A DNA stretch of 64,000 nt from Candidatus Liminaster caballi (GCA_018065085.1 JAGHUA010000003.1:62001-126000); one strand, 5' to 3'. Shown: positions 28,669 through 39,460, counted from the first letter of the stretch. The notes: generated by a model not told the origin, from the letters alone. Numbers and translations are program-made.

Positions 28669-30783
28669 ATGAAGAAGACACTTCTCACTCTCATGGTGAT
28701 TTGCCTATGTGCCGGTGGCGCGATTGCCCAGCAGGTGACACGCGGACAGGTGCTCAAGGCGATGTATCGTTCTGAGGCTCTCCACTCACAGGGCAAGGAC
28801 TCAATGGCAATAGCCCTGCTCGACTCAATGGCTACACTCCTGCCACGCCTGTCGGTGATCTACGAACGCGAGGGCCGCATCTATGAGTCGATGTACAACA
28901 AGAGCAATGACCCGACGGCATTGAACGCAGCCGTGCTGATGTATCGCAAGTTCCTCTCGATGGAACTCAACGAGAACAAGACACGCGAGGCAAGCCAGAA
29001 GCTCCGTGCATTGGAGGACCGCCTGCAGATTGCCCACTTCGAGGATCAGGAGGAGGAAGAAGCCCGCAAGGAGGAAGCCAGCGCCTTGGTGCTGCCTACC
29101 ATCGTCGATGACTCGCAGGCCATGATGCTTGCCGAGGAGGAGATACTGCTGCCCGACTTCGACAAGAAACCGTCGCGCCGCATCGAACATAAGGACGTAG
29201 CCCTTGCTGCCAAGCAGGAAGAGGTAAAGACCGAGACCACGGCACGTGCCACGGCTGCCGACCTGCCTGCCGTTGCCGAACAGAAACTCGCTGCCGTCAA
29301 GCAGGAGGGCCCGTTCTCATATCTGACCTATTATGAACTTCAGGTGCCCACTCTGCCAGAGATTCATAAGGACAAGGAGTCGGTCAACATCACAAACGAG
29401 GATCTGGAGGGTCACTGGGTGTCGTCGCTTGCCAATTCCGACGGTCGTGAGCGTTGGATCTTCGACATCGCGCCGTTCGACAACAACAGTGCCGTGCAGC
29501 TCCATCCCGAGGCAGGCATACTCAATGATGTGGCAGAGTCGCGCAAGTTCTATGACCGTGTAGTGAACTTCATGAAGGAGAATGAAATCCTGTCGAACAC
29601 AACGCTGTCGATCCCATGCGATCAGGTGCTCGGCACAATCAGCGGCTCGCAGATGTCGTTCAACCTCGAAAGCGAGAAGACATACAAACCGAACTCGTCA
29701 ATCTACTCGTGGGGTCACACCCTGCTCGACAACGTATCGACCCTCCTGCCTTTCGGACAGATGGTCTATAAGATTGGCGATAAGATGCTGACCAAGCAGG
29801 AGGATAAGGACCTTGAGTCAGTGTTCACCACCGAGATGAAGTTCACCCTTAACAAAGTGGGAGAGGGCGTGATGCGCGTCAACTATACAGGACGTGAGAA
29901 GAAAACCAACAAGAAGGGTTCGAAGCTGATCAAGAACTCAATGGAGAGCTTCTTCCTCTTCCGCACCACCACCGACTACGTTCACTTCGAACCAATCGAG
30001 ACTGAGGAGCTTGAGGACGATCATTCAGAACTTTTCGCCCAGGTCAACAGCGACGCACAGCGTGACCCATCGAAGATCCTGGCGCTTGCCACAATGTATT
30101 TCTATGGCGCCGGTACCGAGGCCAACGAGTCGCTTGCGCTCAAGATGCTCAACCAGCAGGCACAGCGCACTGACAGCGAGGAGATCTACGCCTGGCTCGC
30201 CAAGTTCTATTATAACGAGGCTTACGAGAACCAGTCGCTCTCAAGCTCATCGCGCAAGAAGTATCTCAAGGCCAGCCGATATAACCTCAACAAACTTGCC
30301 CAGAAGCATTCGACCGAATGGTATGGCATCATGGGTGATATGTATGAGAACGAGACAGGCGCAGATGCCGATTCAGCCTTCTACTATTATCAGCAGGGAG
30401 CCATGAAGGGCGATGCATATTCGCTCTACAAACTCGGTACGTGCTATGTGAATGCCAACCATACCACACGCGATTTCACTAAGGGTCGCAACTATCTCAA
30501 CCAGTCGGCCAAGAAGGGAAATGCTGACGCATACCTGGCATTGGCCCGTATGGACAAGGCAGGAGCCGGTGGCGCCCAAAACCTTACTTCCTACCTTCAG
30601 AATCTCTCTAAGGCTATCGACCTCGGTTCGGTCGAAGCCATACACGAACTCTCTGATGCCTACATGCAGGGCGTGGCCGTGAAACGCGATTTCCATCAGG
30701 CTACGCTGATACGTGACTGCTGGTATCGGGCTCAGCAGAACGGCTGGATAGATGCCGTGCTGAAGGCGGGTTACAGTTTGTGA
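28669..30783 (+). CDS. Exported protein with C-terminal Sel1-like repeats
   Basis: Signal peptide; repeats such as ALATMYFYGAGTEANESLALKMLNQQA, LYKLGTCYVNANHTTRDFTKGRNYLNQSAKKGNADAYLALARMD. Confidence 0.65.
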   Translation: MKKTLLTLMVICLCAGGAIAQQVTRGQVLKAMYRSEALHSQGKDSMAIALLDSMATLLPRLSVIYEREGRIYESMYNKSNDPTALNAAVLMYRKFLSMELNENKTREASQKLRALEDRLQIAHFEDQEEEEARKEEASALVLPTIVDDSQAMMLAEEEILLPDFDKKPSRRIEHKDVALAAKQEEVKTETTARATAADLPAVAEQKLAAVKQEGPFSYLTYYELQVPTLPEIHKDKESVNITNEDLEGHWVSSLANSDGRERWIFDIAPFDNNSAVQLHPEAGILNDVAESRKFYDRVVNFMKENEILSNTTLSIPCDQVLGTISGSQMSFNLESEKTYKPNSSIYSWGHTLLDNVSTLLPFGQMVYKIGDKMLTKQEDKDLESVFTTEMKFTLNKVGEGVMRVNYTGREKKTNKKGSKLIKNSMESFFLFRTTTDYVHFEPIETEELEDDHSELFAQVNSDAQRDPSKILALATMYFYGAGTEANESLALKMLNQQAQRTDSEEIYAWLAKFYYNEAYENQSLSSSSRKKYLKASRYNLNKLAQKHSTEWYGIMGDMYENETGADADSAFYYYQQGAMKGDAYSLYKLGTCYVNANHTTRDFTKGRNYLNQSAKKGNADAYLALARMDKAGAGGAQNLTSYLQNLSKAIDLGSVEAIHELSDAYMQGVAVKRDFHQATLIRDCWYRAQQNGWIDAVLKAGYSL

Positions 30784-30839
30784 GAGAGCAAGGAGTAATG
30801 GGTAAAGAACAAAGACTAAAGAATAATGAGTAAAGAGTA

Positions 30840-31949
30840 ATGAGTAAAGCTTTGACCATAATACTAGCATGGATGATGCCGCTTGTGATGCTTGCCGATG
30901 TGCCGGTGCGCATTGCCCGTCTGCAGGAAAAACTTCCGTGTCAGCCGTCGGTGCGTGACACAGTGATGCAATGCCCTGCACTCGGTCGAGGCGTGAGCAT
31001 CAGCGTCATGCACGATGCCAAGGGTCAGCTGTCGCATCTCGGACTGCATCTGTTCACTCCAGAGATGAAGCGCATGGTGAGTCCTTTGCTGTGTAATTGT
31101 TCCGAACGCATCCTGCTTGAGCTCCTGCTGCAGAAAACCGAAGCTGAGCGTCTCACCCTGCTGCGTGAGGATAAGGTGCGCCTGGTGCTCAATGGATTCC
31201 CTCTCGGTTCGCCTCAGTTCAGTTCCTTCCCGAAAGTCATGCAACTGCTTACGGAGTCAAGCCGTACGTCGTTCGTCGAGTTGGATTCTGGCTACGAGCT
31301 GCGCATCACCGGCAACGATGACAATACCCTGGTACTGGCGTTCCCGAAGGATCGAGAGCTGATATTCGGTACCGACAAGAAAGAGCAGGACGAACGCATG
31401 ACCGAACTCGTGGCATTGGGCACAGAGCAGCGTCTCTCGCCTCGTGTGCCTGCGGTCAGCAAGCTTCTCCCGACTGACGAGCCATCGGTGCTGAAGTCTG
31501 CCGGTTCGCCATTTATGATCGAGCAGATGACATCGACCTGCTACTATAGGAAAGAGACCGCTGGCGGCGTGTCGGTAGTCTTCGACCGCGATCACGCACT
31601 GCAGTCGTTCACCAACCTGCTGCTTGGTCAGGTCGATAAGAAGGATTTCCTCGTCGATCTCACACACAAGCGCTACGGACTGACTCCGCCACGCTTTAAT
31701 GTCGATTGGGCGTCGCTGTTCTGCACGCTGGTCCAGCCGGATGTAGAGTGCTTTGCCGCTGCCCGATATATCGAGAATGGACAGGCGCTCTCGGGCGTAC
31801 TGATTATGTCGCATGGCAGCTATGGCTACGTGGATATGCTCACGGTCAATGTGTTCGTCGATCAGCTGTTTGACGATCCAAAGCCGCAGCTCCGTGCATA
31901 TCTCTTCACCAACGTGCCTCAGAATAACATCTATAATTTGTTCGAATAA
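30840..31949 (+). CDS. Exported protein of unknown function
   Basis: MSKALTIILAWMMPLVMLADVPVRIARLQEK; long ORF co-oriented in cluster. Confidence 0.55.
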   Translation: MSKALTIILAWMMPLVMLADVPVRIARLQEKLPCQPSVRDTVMQCPALGRGVSISVMHDAKGQLSHLGLHLFTPEMKRMVSPLLCNCSERILLELLLQKTEAERLTLLREDKVRLVLNGFPLGSPQFSSFPKVMQLLTESSRTSFVELDSGYELRITGNDDNTLVLAFPKDRELIFGTDKKEQDERMTELVALGTEQRLSPRVPAVSKLLPTDEPSVLKSAGSPFMIEQMTSTCYYRKETAGGVSVVFDRDHALQSFTNLLLGQVDKKDFLVDLTHKRYGLTPPRFNVDWASLFCTLVQPDVECFAAARYIENGQALSGVLIMSHGSYGYVDMLTVNVFVDQLFDDPKPQLRAYLFTNVPQNNIYNLFE

Positions 31950-31967
31950 AATACAAAAAAATTAGAT

Positions 31968-32963
31968 ATGAAAAAGAATTTTACAAGGTTTTGTGCCGCA
32001 CTTGTCGGTATGCTGATGATTTCGGTGTTACCACTTTCGGCACAGATGGACGTCAAGGTCACCGTCATCAAGGGTGTTGACAACCCTGCCGTTAAACAGA
32101 CCATCGAACAGCAGGCTGGCAATGTCCTCTCGGCTTTCAACGCCGCAGTTATGGAGGGCAAGAAACTCAAGGACAAGCTCAAGGAGCGTCAGGTGCCAAA
32201 GGAAATGGAGTCAACGCTGCTCAATATGTGGCAGTCGAGCGCCATCGCCTGTGCCGTGAGCGAGATCAAGGGCGAGATTCTCAAGTTGCCTACAGGCGGC
32301 TATCAGTTGCGCGACATCCCTGTGTCGATGCTTGCCAGCGATGATGACGATCAGGATCTGGTGTTCAATTTCGATGAGAACGGCATCCTCAACAACGTCT
32401 ATGTGGCCCTTGAGCTGCATAACTATAAGAACGTGATCGTAACTGGCGTTTCGGTCGAGGACTTCACCCGCCGTCAGATCATCCTTGACTTCGTCGAGAA
32501 CTTCCGTACCGCCTATAATCGTAAGGATCTTGATTATCTGCGTCAGGTCTATAGCAATGACGCTCTCATCATCACGGGTAAGGTGCTCCAGAAGAAGCCG
32601 CAGCAGAACGACTATATGAACCAGTCGCTCGGTGCCGTAAAGGTGCAGCAGACGGTGATGAACAAGGAGCAGTACATGAAGAACCTCCAGCGCGTGTTCG
32701 GCAAGAACTCATACATCAACCTTAAGTTTGAAGAGGTTTCGGTCAAGAGACATCCAAAGCACGAGCGTATCTATGGCGTCACACTCAAGCAGTATTGGAA
32801 TTCGAGCACATACAGCGACGTCGGCTACCTCTTCCTTATGATCAACTTCGAGGACGAGACCAATCCAAGCATCGAGGTACGTACATGGCAGCCGGATAAG
32901 TTTGACGACGGTACGCCAATCCCACGCGATGAGGTGTTCTCGCTCGACGATTTCAATATCTAA
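31968..32963 (+). CDS. Exported protein with NTF2/SnoaL-like domain
   Basis: Signal peptide; DFVENFRTAYNRKDLDYLRQVYSNDALIITGKVL. Confidence 0.6.
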   Translation: MKKNFTRFCAALVGMLMISVLPLSAQMDVKVTVIKGVDNPAVKQTIEQQAGNVLSAFNAAVMEGKKLKDKLKERQVPKEMESTLLNMWQSSAIACAVSEIKGEILKLPTGGYQLRDIPVSMLASDDDDQDLVFNFDENGILNNVYVALELHNYKNVIVTGVSVEDFTRRQIILDFVENFRTAYNRKDLDYLRQVYSNDALIITGKVLQKKPQQNDYMNQSLGAVKVQQTVMNKEQYMKNLQRVFGKNSYINLKFEEVSVKRHPKHERIYGVTLKQYWNSSTYSDVGYLFLMINFEDETNPSIEVRTWQPDKFDDGTPIPRDEVFSLDDFNI

Positions 32964-33035
32964 GCCGGGCTCTCAACCCTCTTAATCCTCTCTAACCTCT
33001 CAACCCACTCTATCCTTATATATATAATATAGTAT

Positions 33036-34640
33036 ATGAAAAAGATCTTTTCCATTCTGGCCGCAGCCTTAATGCTCGTGCCATCGGCATACGCCCAGAA
33101 GCTTCTTTCCGTCGAGGAAACCACCGAGGGCATCGGTATCTATCCTTGTGGCGAGCGTCATGAGGCCATGGTTCAGTTCGTAACCCACGAGAGCTTCGGT
33201 CTTGATTTCGACTCAAACTACGACTCGGAGCTCGATATCCATCTCGACTCAGTGGCAGGCACCAAGACCTACAGCATCGTGTTTGTGACCCAGGCACCTG
33301 GCGTTGACTACAGCGGACGCCGTATCACCATCAAGGCACCAGGTTTCAAGGGCTATACACTGCCTCTCAACCTCAAGGACAAGCAGAAATTCGAATATAC
33401 AGTCAGTGATCCTTATTCAGCTCTACGCAGCCCATATTTCGTATATCAGGAGAAGGGTAATGACCTTTTCTACAATGCGCAGTATCAGGGCGCCAAGGAC
33501 TGCTATGAGATGATCAAGGCCTGTCCGGAGTATCAGCTCAACAAAGAGTCGGTCGATGAGCATATCGCCATGTGCGACTCGATGGTGGAGTGGAGTGCCA
33601 AGGCTTTGGAGCTCGAGCATTTCGCTAAGTTCAGCGATGCTACGGATATGTATTATAAGATGTATCGCTACAACTCATCCAACGAGGCTTTGCGTTCGCG
33701 TATCGCTGCCACGCGTCAGATGTACCTCGATGACTGCGAGGCAGAGTTTACGCTTGCCGAACACTACATGGACATCAACAAGGTGAATGAGGCCAAGGCT
33801 TGCTACCAGCGCATCATCGACAAGAAGTGCAACAACCGCATCGTCGAGGCTACGGCTGCACTTGCCAATATCGAGCGCAAGCAGAACAAGTCGAAGGAGA
33901 GTGCGCGCTGCCTCTTCTATGATTTCGGACCTAACCAGGCCATCGGTCTCACCTTTGCCCAGTGTTACCAGAGTGCACGCCGCAGTTCAGGATACATTAC
34001 TGTGCGTACGAATGCAAGCGCATTCAGCATGATGTCTGGCAAGAGTTCAGTGAATGGTACTATTACAGGCGAATGGCCGACACTCAGCAAGATAGGTACT
34101 GGCAATGAGGAATTACTCAGAAGTGCTTTCGACCTTGAATCCGGAACGCTCAAGTGGAAATATGATGATGACTCATACAAGTCGATCTATGATGAGAGCG
34201 GAGATGAGGCTTTGGCTGCCGATCCTTCTTATTATGCTCCAAAGGATTTCGATTTTGAGGCAAGTATGTCGTTCGGTTGGACCGTGCGTATCTGGCGTTA
34301 TTTCTTCGCTCATCTCGGTGTCGGTTATCATGGCGGCGGTTTCTATACCTTTGACCGCGATGCTGCAGCTCGTAACATTGTCAAGGAGTATAAGTCAAGC
34401 AAGAATACTTTTGACTATACGAGCGACTTCAATGACTGGGATGATGAACTCCGCAACAAATGTATGAAGACCAACTGGTTCAACGGTGTTGCTCCTGAAG
34501 CCGGTCTTATCGTTAAGGTTTGGCATGTAAACGTCAAGGCCACCTATCAGTATTCATACTGGCTCAACGACAACGGCTTCAAGAAGTTCTGCGAGGACAA
34601 TACCGGCAAACTCTACTTCGGCGTGGGCTTCAACTGGTAA
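33036..34640 (+). CDS. Exported protein, TPR-like, outer-membrane-type C-terminus
   Basis: MKKIFSILAAALMLVPSAYAQ; helical repeat region; C-terminal beta strands ending KLYFGVGFNW. Confidence 0.6.
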   Translation: MKKIFSILAAALMLVPSAYAQKLLSVEETTEGIGIYPCGERHEAMVQFVTHESFGLDFDSNYDSELDIHLDSVAGTKTYSIVFVTQAPGVDYSGRRITIKAPGFKGYTLPLNLKDKQKFEYTVSDPYSALRSPYFVYQEKGNDLFYNAQYQGAKDCYEMIKACPEYQLNKESVDEHIAMCDSMVEWSAKALELEHFAKFSDATDMYYKMYRYNSSNEALRSRIAATRQMYLDDCEAEFTLAEHYMDINKVNEAKACYQRIIDKKCNNRIVEATAALANIERKQNKSKESARCLFYDFGPNQAIGLTFAQCYQSARRSSGYITVRTNASAFSMMSGKSSVNGTITGEWPTLSKIGTGNEELLRSAFDLESGTLKWKYDDDSYKSIYDESGDEALAADPSYYAPKDFDFEASMSFGWTVRIWRYFFAHLGVGYHGGGFYTFDRDAAARNIVKEYKSSKNTFDYTSDFNDWDDELRNKCMKTNWFNGVAPEAGLIVKVWHVNVKATYQYSYWLNDNGFKKFCEDNTGKLYFGVGFNW

Positions 34641-34641
34641 A

Positions 34642-34697
34642 CGAAAGTACGAAGATACGAAAATACGAAAGTACGAAGACACGAAAGTGCGAAAACA
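34642..34697. repeat. 8-bp x7 tandem repeat CGAAAGTA-type
   Basis: cgaaagta cgaagata cgaaaata cgaaagta cgaagaca cgaaagtg cgaaaaca. Confidence 0.85.
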
Positions 34698-34714
34698 CTA
34701 ATTATCGTTGAACC

Positions 34715-35365
34715 ATGGTAGGAATCCAGGATACATTAGTCAGCGAAGACCTCCTTCGGGAGGCCTTTTGCTGTGACCTCCATTCGTGCAAGGGCGCATG
34801 CTGCAATTCGGAGGGTGACAGTGGTGCTCCACTCGACGAGGACGAGCTTGAGGTGATGAAGGCCATGGCAGATATGCTGTGGGACGAACTCACACCCCGT
34901 GCACAGCAGGTGATACGCGAGCAGGGAGCGTTCTTCAGGGATGCAGCCGGCGATTGGGTTACATCGGTGGTCGATGCCCACGACTGCGTCTTCTGTACCT
35001 ATGCCGACGAGGCATACGCCAAGAAGAACGGATTGCCGGCAGGTGCTTGTCTGTGTGCCATCGAGAAGGCTTTCCGTGAGGGACGTTTCACAACCCATCC
35101 ATCCTACCGTGACGGAAAAGAACCGTTCATGAAGCCTGTCTCATGCCATCTTTATCCGGTGCGCCTGAAGAAGATTGGCGACTATCTGGCCGTCAACTAC
35201 GACGAGCAGCCACAGATGTGCGGTTGTGCACAGCGTCTCGGCCGTAAGCATCAGATAAGGCTCTATCAATGCCTCAAGGATTCGCTCGTGCGCCGCTTCG
35301 GACAAGCTTGGTACGATGAACTGTGTCTCACTGCCGACGAAATGAAAAAAGCAGGCATGTTGTGA
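34715..35365 (+). CDS. DUF3109 family protein (Cys-rich)
   Basis: EAFCCDLHSCKGACCNSEGDSGAPL, CVFCTYAD, ACLCAIEKAFREG, PVSCHLYPVRLKKIGDYLAVNYDEQPQMCGCA. Confidence 0.88.
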   Translation: MVGIQDTLVSEDLLREAFCCDLHSCKGACCNSEGDSGAPLDEDELEVMKAMADMLWDELTPRAQQVIREQGAFFRDAAGDWVTSVVDAHDCVFCTYADEAYAKKNGLPAGACLCAIEKAFREGRFTTHPSYRDGKEPFMKPVSCHLYPVRLKKIGDYLAVNYDEQPQMCGCAQRLGRKHQIRLYQCLKDSLVRRFGQAWYDELCLTADEMKKAGML

Positions 35366-35491
35366 TGTTTTTGACAGATAAAATCTGCTAAATGTGCGAA
35401 AAAATTGTGCAAAATAGCCGCTTTTAACACAAAAAACAGCGTAAAGTGTAAAAAAATGCACAAAAAGTTGCATTGAACAAAAAAATATTGT

Positions 35492-35499
35492 TACCTTTG
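35492..35499 (+). promoter_or_regulatory. Bacteroidetes -7 box TACCTTTG upstream of the coiled-coil/zapA operon
   Basis: TAnnTTTG match, ~33 bp before ATG. Confidence 0.55.
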
Positions 35500-35531
35500 T
35501 ACGGGATTTTATGTGAAATTCTGTACCTACG

Positions 35532-35843
35532 ATGAGTGTCGATATCCGAGAAACAGCTTTTGGGCAGTTGATGGAACAACTGAGAGAACAGGTGGGACTT
35601 TTGAAGGAGCGCTGTGTGGCTGCCGAGAAAAAAGTCGCATTGCTCGAACAGAAAAGTCAGTCAGACGAAGCAAAGATTGTCCAGCTTGAACAGCAGAACA
35701 AGGATATCACTGAGAAGTATCAGAATCTGATGGCAGGAGCCGCCACGGCAACCTCGCCCGAGGAAATTGAACGCCTCCGCAATAGGTACCTCGCCATGAT
35801 ACGCGAGATCGATGATTGCATTGAGAAGCTCAATGGAAGATAA
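35532..35843 (+). CDS. Small coiled-coil protein preceding ZapA (ZapB-like)
   Basis: EKKVALLEQKSQSDEAKIVQLEQQNKDITEKYQNLMAG; position immediately upstream of zapA. Confidence 0.6.
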   Translation: MSVDIRETAFGQLMEQLREQVGLLKERCVAAEKKVALLEQKSQSDEAKIVQLEQQNKDITEKYQNLMAGAATATSPEEIERLRNRYLAMIREIDDCIEKLNGR

Positions 35844-36135
35844 GGTAAAAATAAATATACAAGTAGGCGAAGTGAAGCATCCGCTCACGGTAAGGAAAGA
35901 CGACGAGCCAATCTACAGGGAGGCCGCAAGGCTTATCAACGAGCGTCTGATCACTTACCAGACAAAATACCGTGCAGCCCAGTTGCCGCAAGAGTTCATT
36001 CTGTCGTTCGCTGCTGTCGATATTGCTGCCAGATATGTGCGTCTGCAGCGTCAGACGAGTACTCAGCCGGTTGAGGACGCTCTCCGTGACCTCACAGGCC
36101 AGCTTCAGGACTTCCTCCGTGAAGGTGATGTCTGA
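35833..36135 (+). CDS. zapA: Cell division protein ZapA
   Basis: MEDKVKINIQVGEVKHPLTVRKDDEPIYREAARLINERLITYQTKY; start at internal M of the track ORF. Confidence 0.85.
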   Translation: MEDKVKINIQVGEVKHPLTVRKDDEPIYREAARLINERLITYQTKYRAAQLPQEFILSFAAVDIAARYVRLQRQTSTQPVEDALRDLTGQLQDFLREGDV

Positions 36136-36252
36136 GCATTACAGACCTTATTATACCTATATTACCACTTTCTCCGCTTTCCATCCTTCTGTTGTGTATC
36201 GACTTGGCTCCAGGCTTAGCCGACAACTTACATCTATATATATAACTCTATT

Positions 36253-37791
36253 ATGACTCTATTTATTATTTTAGCAGCACTGGTGGGCATCATAGTTGGT
36301 GCAGGTGTGGCAATCCTGATCTGGACGAAAGTCCTGGGAAAGACTTATAATAATACTGTGGCCGAGGCTGAGAAGCAGGGCGAGATGCTCCGCGACAAGA
36401 AACTTCTCGAAGCCAAGGAGAAGATCAGCCGCATGCAGAGCGACCTTGACCGTCAGGCCAATCAGCGTAACCAGAAGATGCAGCAGGCCGAGCAGCGCGT
36501 CAAGCAGATGCAACAGCAGGCTCAGCAGAAGCAGCAGGAACTGGACAACCGCATCGCTGACAACGACCGCACACGCGAGAACCTTCAGAAGCAGCTCGAA
36601 GTGGTCGATCAGAAGCGTCAGGAGGCTGATGCACGCATCCTGGAGGGCCGCAAGATGCTCGAACAGATTGCCGGTCTCAGTGCCGACGAGGCAAAGAAGA
36701 AACTCATTGACAGCTTGCAGGACGAAGCCCGTACCGAGGCTGCCAGCTACATTAACGAGATCATGGACGATGCCCGCATGACCGCCAACAAGGAGGCTAA
36801 GTCGATCGTCATCAAGACCATCCAACGTGTGGCAAGCGAGACAGCCGTCGAGAATGCCGTGACCGTATTCCATATTGATAGCGATGAGGTAAAGGGACGT
36901 ATCATCGGCCGTGAGGGACGTAACATCCGTGCCCTTGAGGCTGCCACAGGCGTCGAGATTATCGTCGATGACACGCCAGAGGCTATCGTCCTCTCATGCT
37001 TCGATCCAGTGCGTCGCGAGGTGGCTCGTCTTGCTCTCCATCAGCTTGTGCTCGATGGCCGCATCCATCCTGCCCGCATCGAGGAGGTTGTTGCCAAGGT
37101 GCGCAAGCAACTCGAGGAGGAGATTATCGAGACCGGCAAGCGCACAGCCATCGACATGGGTGTACATGGTCTCCATCCGGAGCTTATCCGCATGATTGGC
37201 AAGATGAAGTATCGTTCGTCTTACGGTCAGAACCTCCTTCAGCATGCCCGCGAGACGGCCAATCTCTGTGCCATCATGGCAGCCGAGCTCGGTCTCAACG
37301 TCAAGAAGGCACGTCGTGCCGGTTTGCTCCACGATATCGGCAAGGTGCCTGATGACGAACCAGAACTCCCACACGCAGAACTTGGTGCCAAACTGGCTGA
37401 GGAATATCACGAGAAACCGGATATCGTCAATGCCATCGCTGCTCACCATGAGGAGTGTGAGATGACTTCGGTCATTGCTCCTATCGTTCAGATCTGCGAT
37501 GCTATCTCAGGTGCACGTCCAGGTGCTCGCCGTGAGATTGTCGAGGCTTACATCAAGCGTCTCAACGACCTTGAGAATCTTGCCCAGGCTTATCCGGGCG
37601 TTGTCAAGACCTACGCTATCCAGGCAGGCCGTGAACTCCGCGTTATCGTCGGTGCCGACAAGATCAACGATGCCGAGGCAGAGCAGCTCTCTACCGATAT
37701 TGCAACCAAGATACAGAAGGAGATGACCTATCCGGGTCAGGTTAAGATTACTGTCATCCGCGAGACCCGCGCTGTCAGCTACGCCAAGTAA
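36253..37791 (+). CDS. rny: Ribonuclease Y
   Basis: TM plus coiled coil, KH domain [47 protein letters not shown] domain [14 protein letters not shown]. Confidence 0.97.
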   Translation: MTLFIILAALVGIIVGAGVAILIWTKVLGKTYNNTVAEAEKQGEMLRDKKLLEAKEKISRMQSDLDRQANQRNQKMQQAEQRVKQMQQQAQQKQQELDNRIADNDRTRENLQKQLEVVDQKRQEADARILEGRKMLEQIAGLSADEAKKKLIDSLQDEARTEAASYINEIMDDARMTANKEAKSIVIKTIQRVASETAVENAVTVFHIDSDEVKGRIIGREGRNIRALEAATGVEIIVDDTPEAIVLSCFDPVRREVARLALHQLVLDGRIHPARIEEVVAKVRKQLEEEIIETGKRTAIDMGVHGLHPELIRMIGKMKYRSSYGQNLLQHARETANLCAIMAAELGLNVKKARRAGLLHDIGKVPDDEPELPHAELGAKLAEEYHEKPDIVNAIAAHHEECEMTSVIAPIVQICDAISGARPGARREIVEAYIKRLNDLENLAQAYPGVVKTYAIQAGRELRVIVGADKINDAEAEQLSTDIATKIQKEMTYPGQVKITVIRETRAVSYAK

Positions 37792-37806
37792 ACCTTTCTT
37801 TGACTA

Positions 37807-38955
37807 ATGGCAAACAAATGTGATAACTGCAGGCAGAACAAGCCACAGATGGTCTATGACTGGCTTGAGGATGCTCCCGAACTTCTACAGGAGTTCCCTT
37901 ACGTCGAGGTGCAGTTCAAGAATACCCGCAAGGGCTATTACCTGAACAGCGAAGGCCTCGAACTGCATAAGGGTGACATGGTAGTGGTCGAGGGCAATCC
38001 AGGAGCCGACATCGGTGAGGTGACCCTTACCGGCTATCTTGTGCGTCTGCAGATGAAGAAATACAACTATCATTTCGACGATCCTGACGCCACGAAGAAA
38101 GTCTATCGCCTCGTCAAGCCTGCCGACATGGAGCGCTATTACGAGGCCAAGGCAAAGGAGCACGACACGATGATACGCAGCCGCCAGATTTCGCAGGATC
38201 TCGGTCTTGAGATGAAGATTGGCGACGTCGAGTATCAGGGCGACGGACAGAAGGCCATCTTCTATTATATTGCCGATGGACGTGTCGATTTCCGCCAGCT
38301 CATCAAGGTGCTGGCCGATGTGTTCAAGGTCCGTATCGAGATGAAGCAGATCGGTGCGCGTCAGGAAGCCGGACGTATCGGAGGCATCGGTCCTTGCGGC
38401 AGGGAACTGTGCTGCGCCAAGTGGCTGACCAAGTTCCAAAGCGTCGGCACGGCGGCTGCCCGATTCCAGGATCTCTCGCTCAATCCGCAGAAGCTGGCAG
38501 GCCAGTGTGCCAAGCTCAAATGCTGCCTCAACTATGAGGTCGATTGCTATATGGAGGCCATGCACGATATTCCCAATCGCGAGATTGTGCTCCAGACACT
38601 CGACAGCGATTACTTCTTCTTCAAGGCCGATACGCTTGCCCGCATGGTCACCTACAGCACATCGAAGGACGGTCCGTACAACACCGTCACCATCAGTGCC
38701 CAGCGTGCTTTCGAGGTCTATGGTATGAACAAACGCGGCATGAAACCCGAACGCCTGGCCTCAGGCGAAGGCGAGGTTGACCAGCGTCCAGAGTTTACCG
38801 ATGGCGTGGGCGATGAGGCTCTCAACCGTTTCGACCGTTCGCGCCGCAGGAACCATGGCAATCGCAACCGTAACCGCGATCGCAACCGAGGTGAACGCAA
38901 TGGCGAGCGTAACGAACGCCGTCAGGAACATAACAACGACAAACCGCAACAGTAA
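37807..38955 (+). CDS. ricT: PSP1-domain protein RicT-like
   Basis: FYYIADGRVDFRQLIKVLADVFKVRIEMKQIGARQEAGRIGGIGPCGRELCCAKWL, CAKLKCCLNYE. Confidence 0.92.
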   Translation: MANKCDNCRQNKPQMVYDWLEDAPELLQEFPYVEVQFKNTRKGYYLNSEGLELHKGDMVVVEGNPGADIGEVTLTGYLVRLQMKKYNYHFDDPDATKKVYRLVKPADMERYYEAKAKEHDTMIRSRQISQDLGLEMKIGDVEYQGDGQKAIFYYIADGRVDFRQLIKVLADVFKVRIEMKQIGARQEAGRIGGIGPCGRELCCAKWLTKFQSVGTAAARFQDLSLNPQKLAGQCAKLKCCLNYEVDCYMEAMHDIPNREIVLQTLDSDYFFFKADTLARMVTYSTSKDGPYNTVTISAQRAFEVYGMNKRGMKPERLASGEGEVDQRPEFTDGVGDEALNRFDRSRRRNHGNRNRNRDRNRGERNGERNERRQEHNNDKPQQ

Positions 38956-38960
38956 ATCAG

Positions 38961-39452
38961 ATGAACAGGCAAATCCTCCTCTTGATTCTGGTCGTGATGA
39001 CATCATATCTGCTCCCATCATGTGGTGGGGGCAGTGCTGCTTATGAGCAGTCGGTCAATGTCAGCCTCAGGACGTGGAGCCGCACTGACACGCTGTCGTT
39101 CGAGGTCACAGTGCCCGATGTCTTCGATCCCTACAATCCCCTGCAGGCAGGCACTCCGTATAATGTGGCTCTTGCCTTACGCTATCGGCCTGATTATCCG
39201 TGCGAGCCGCTTTCACTACACATGCGCCTGGTCAATGACAGCGTCTCGTATGTCGGTTGCAGTCGCCGTCTCTCGCTCACCGGCAGCGATGGCTTACCCG
39301 ATGGCTCAACGTGGGGTTCGCTCAGCACCAAGCAGTTCGATGATCTGCAATACACCATCACCTTTCCTGCAGCCGGATCCTACAGGCTGCTGATATGGCC
39401 GGAGCACGAAGCCTCGCGCATCGCTTCGGTAACTGTCTCATTATTTAAATAA
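38961..39452 (+). CDS. gldH: Gliding motility lipoprotein GldH-like
   Basis: Lipobox LLPSCGGG; size and position next to RicT/RNase R; ends PAAGSYRLLIWPEHEASRIASVTVSLFK. Confidence 0.65.
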   Translation: MNRQILLLILVVMTSYLLPSCGGGSAAYEQSVNVSLRTWSRTDTLSFEVTVPDVFDPYNPLQAGTPYNVALALRYRPDYPCEPLSLHMRLVNDSVSYVGCSRRLSLTGSDGLPDGSTWGSLSTKQFDDLQYTITFPAAGSYRLLIWPEHEASRIASVTVSLFK

Positions 39453-39460
39453 TCAATGCT

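Noticed and set aside
36136-36252. Annotating a 6S RNA gene
   Set aside because: Only a short hairpin is readable; the long bulged duplex of 6S RNA is not evident, so it is left as a question.
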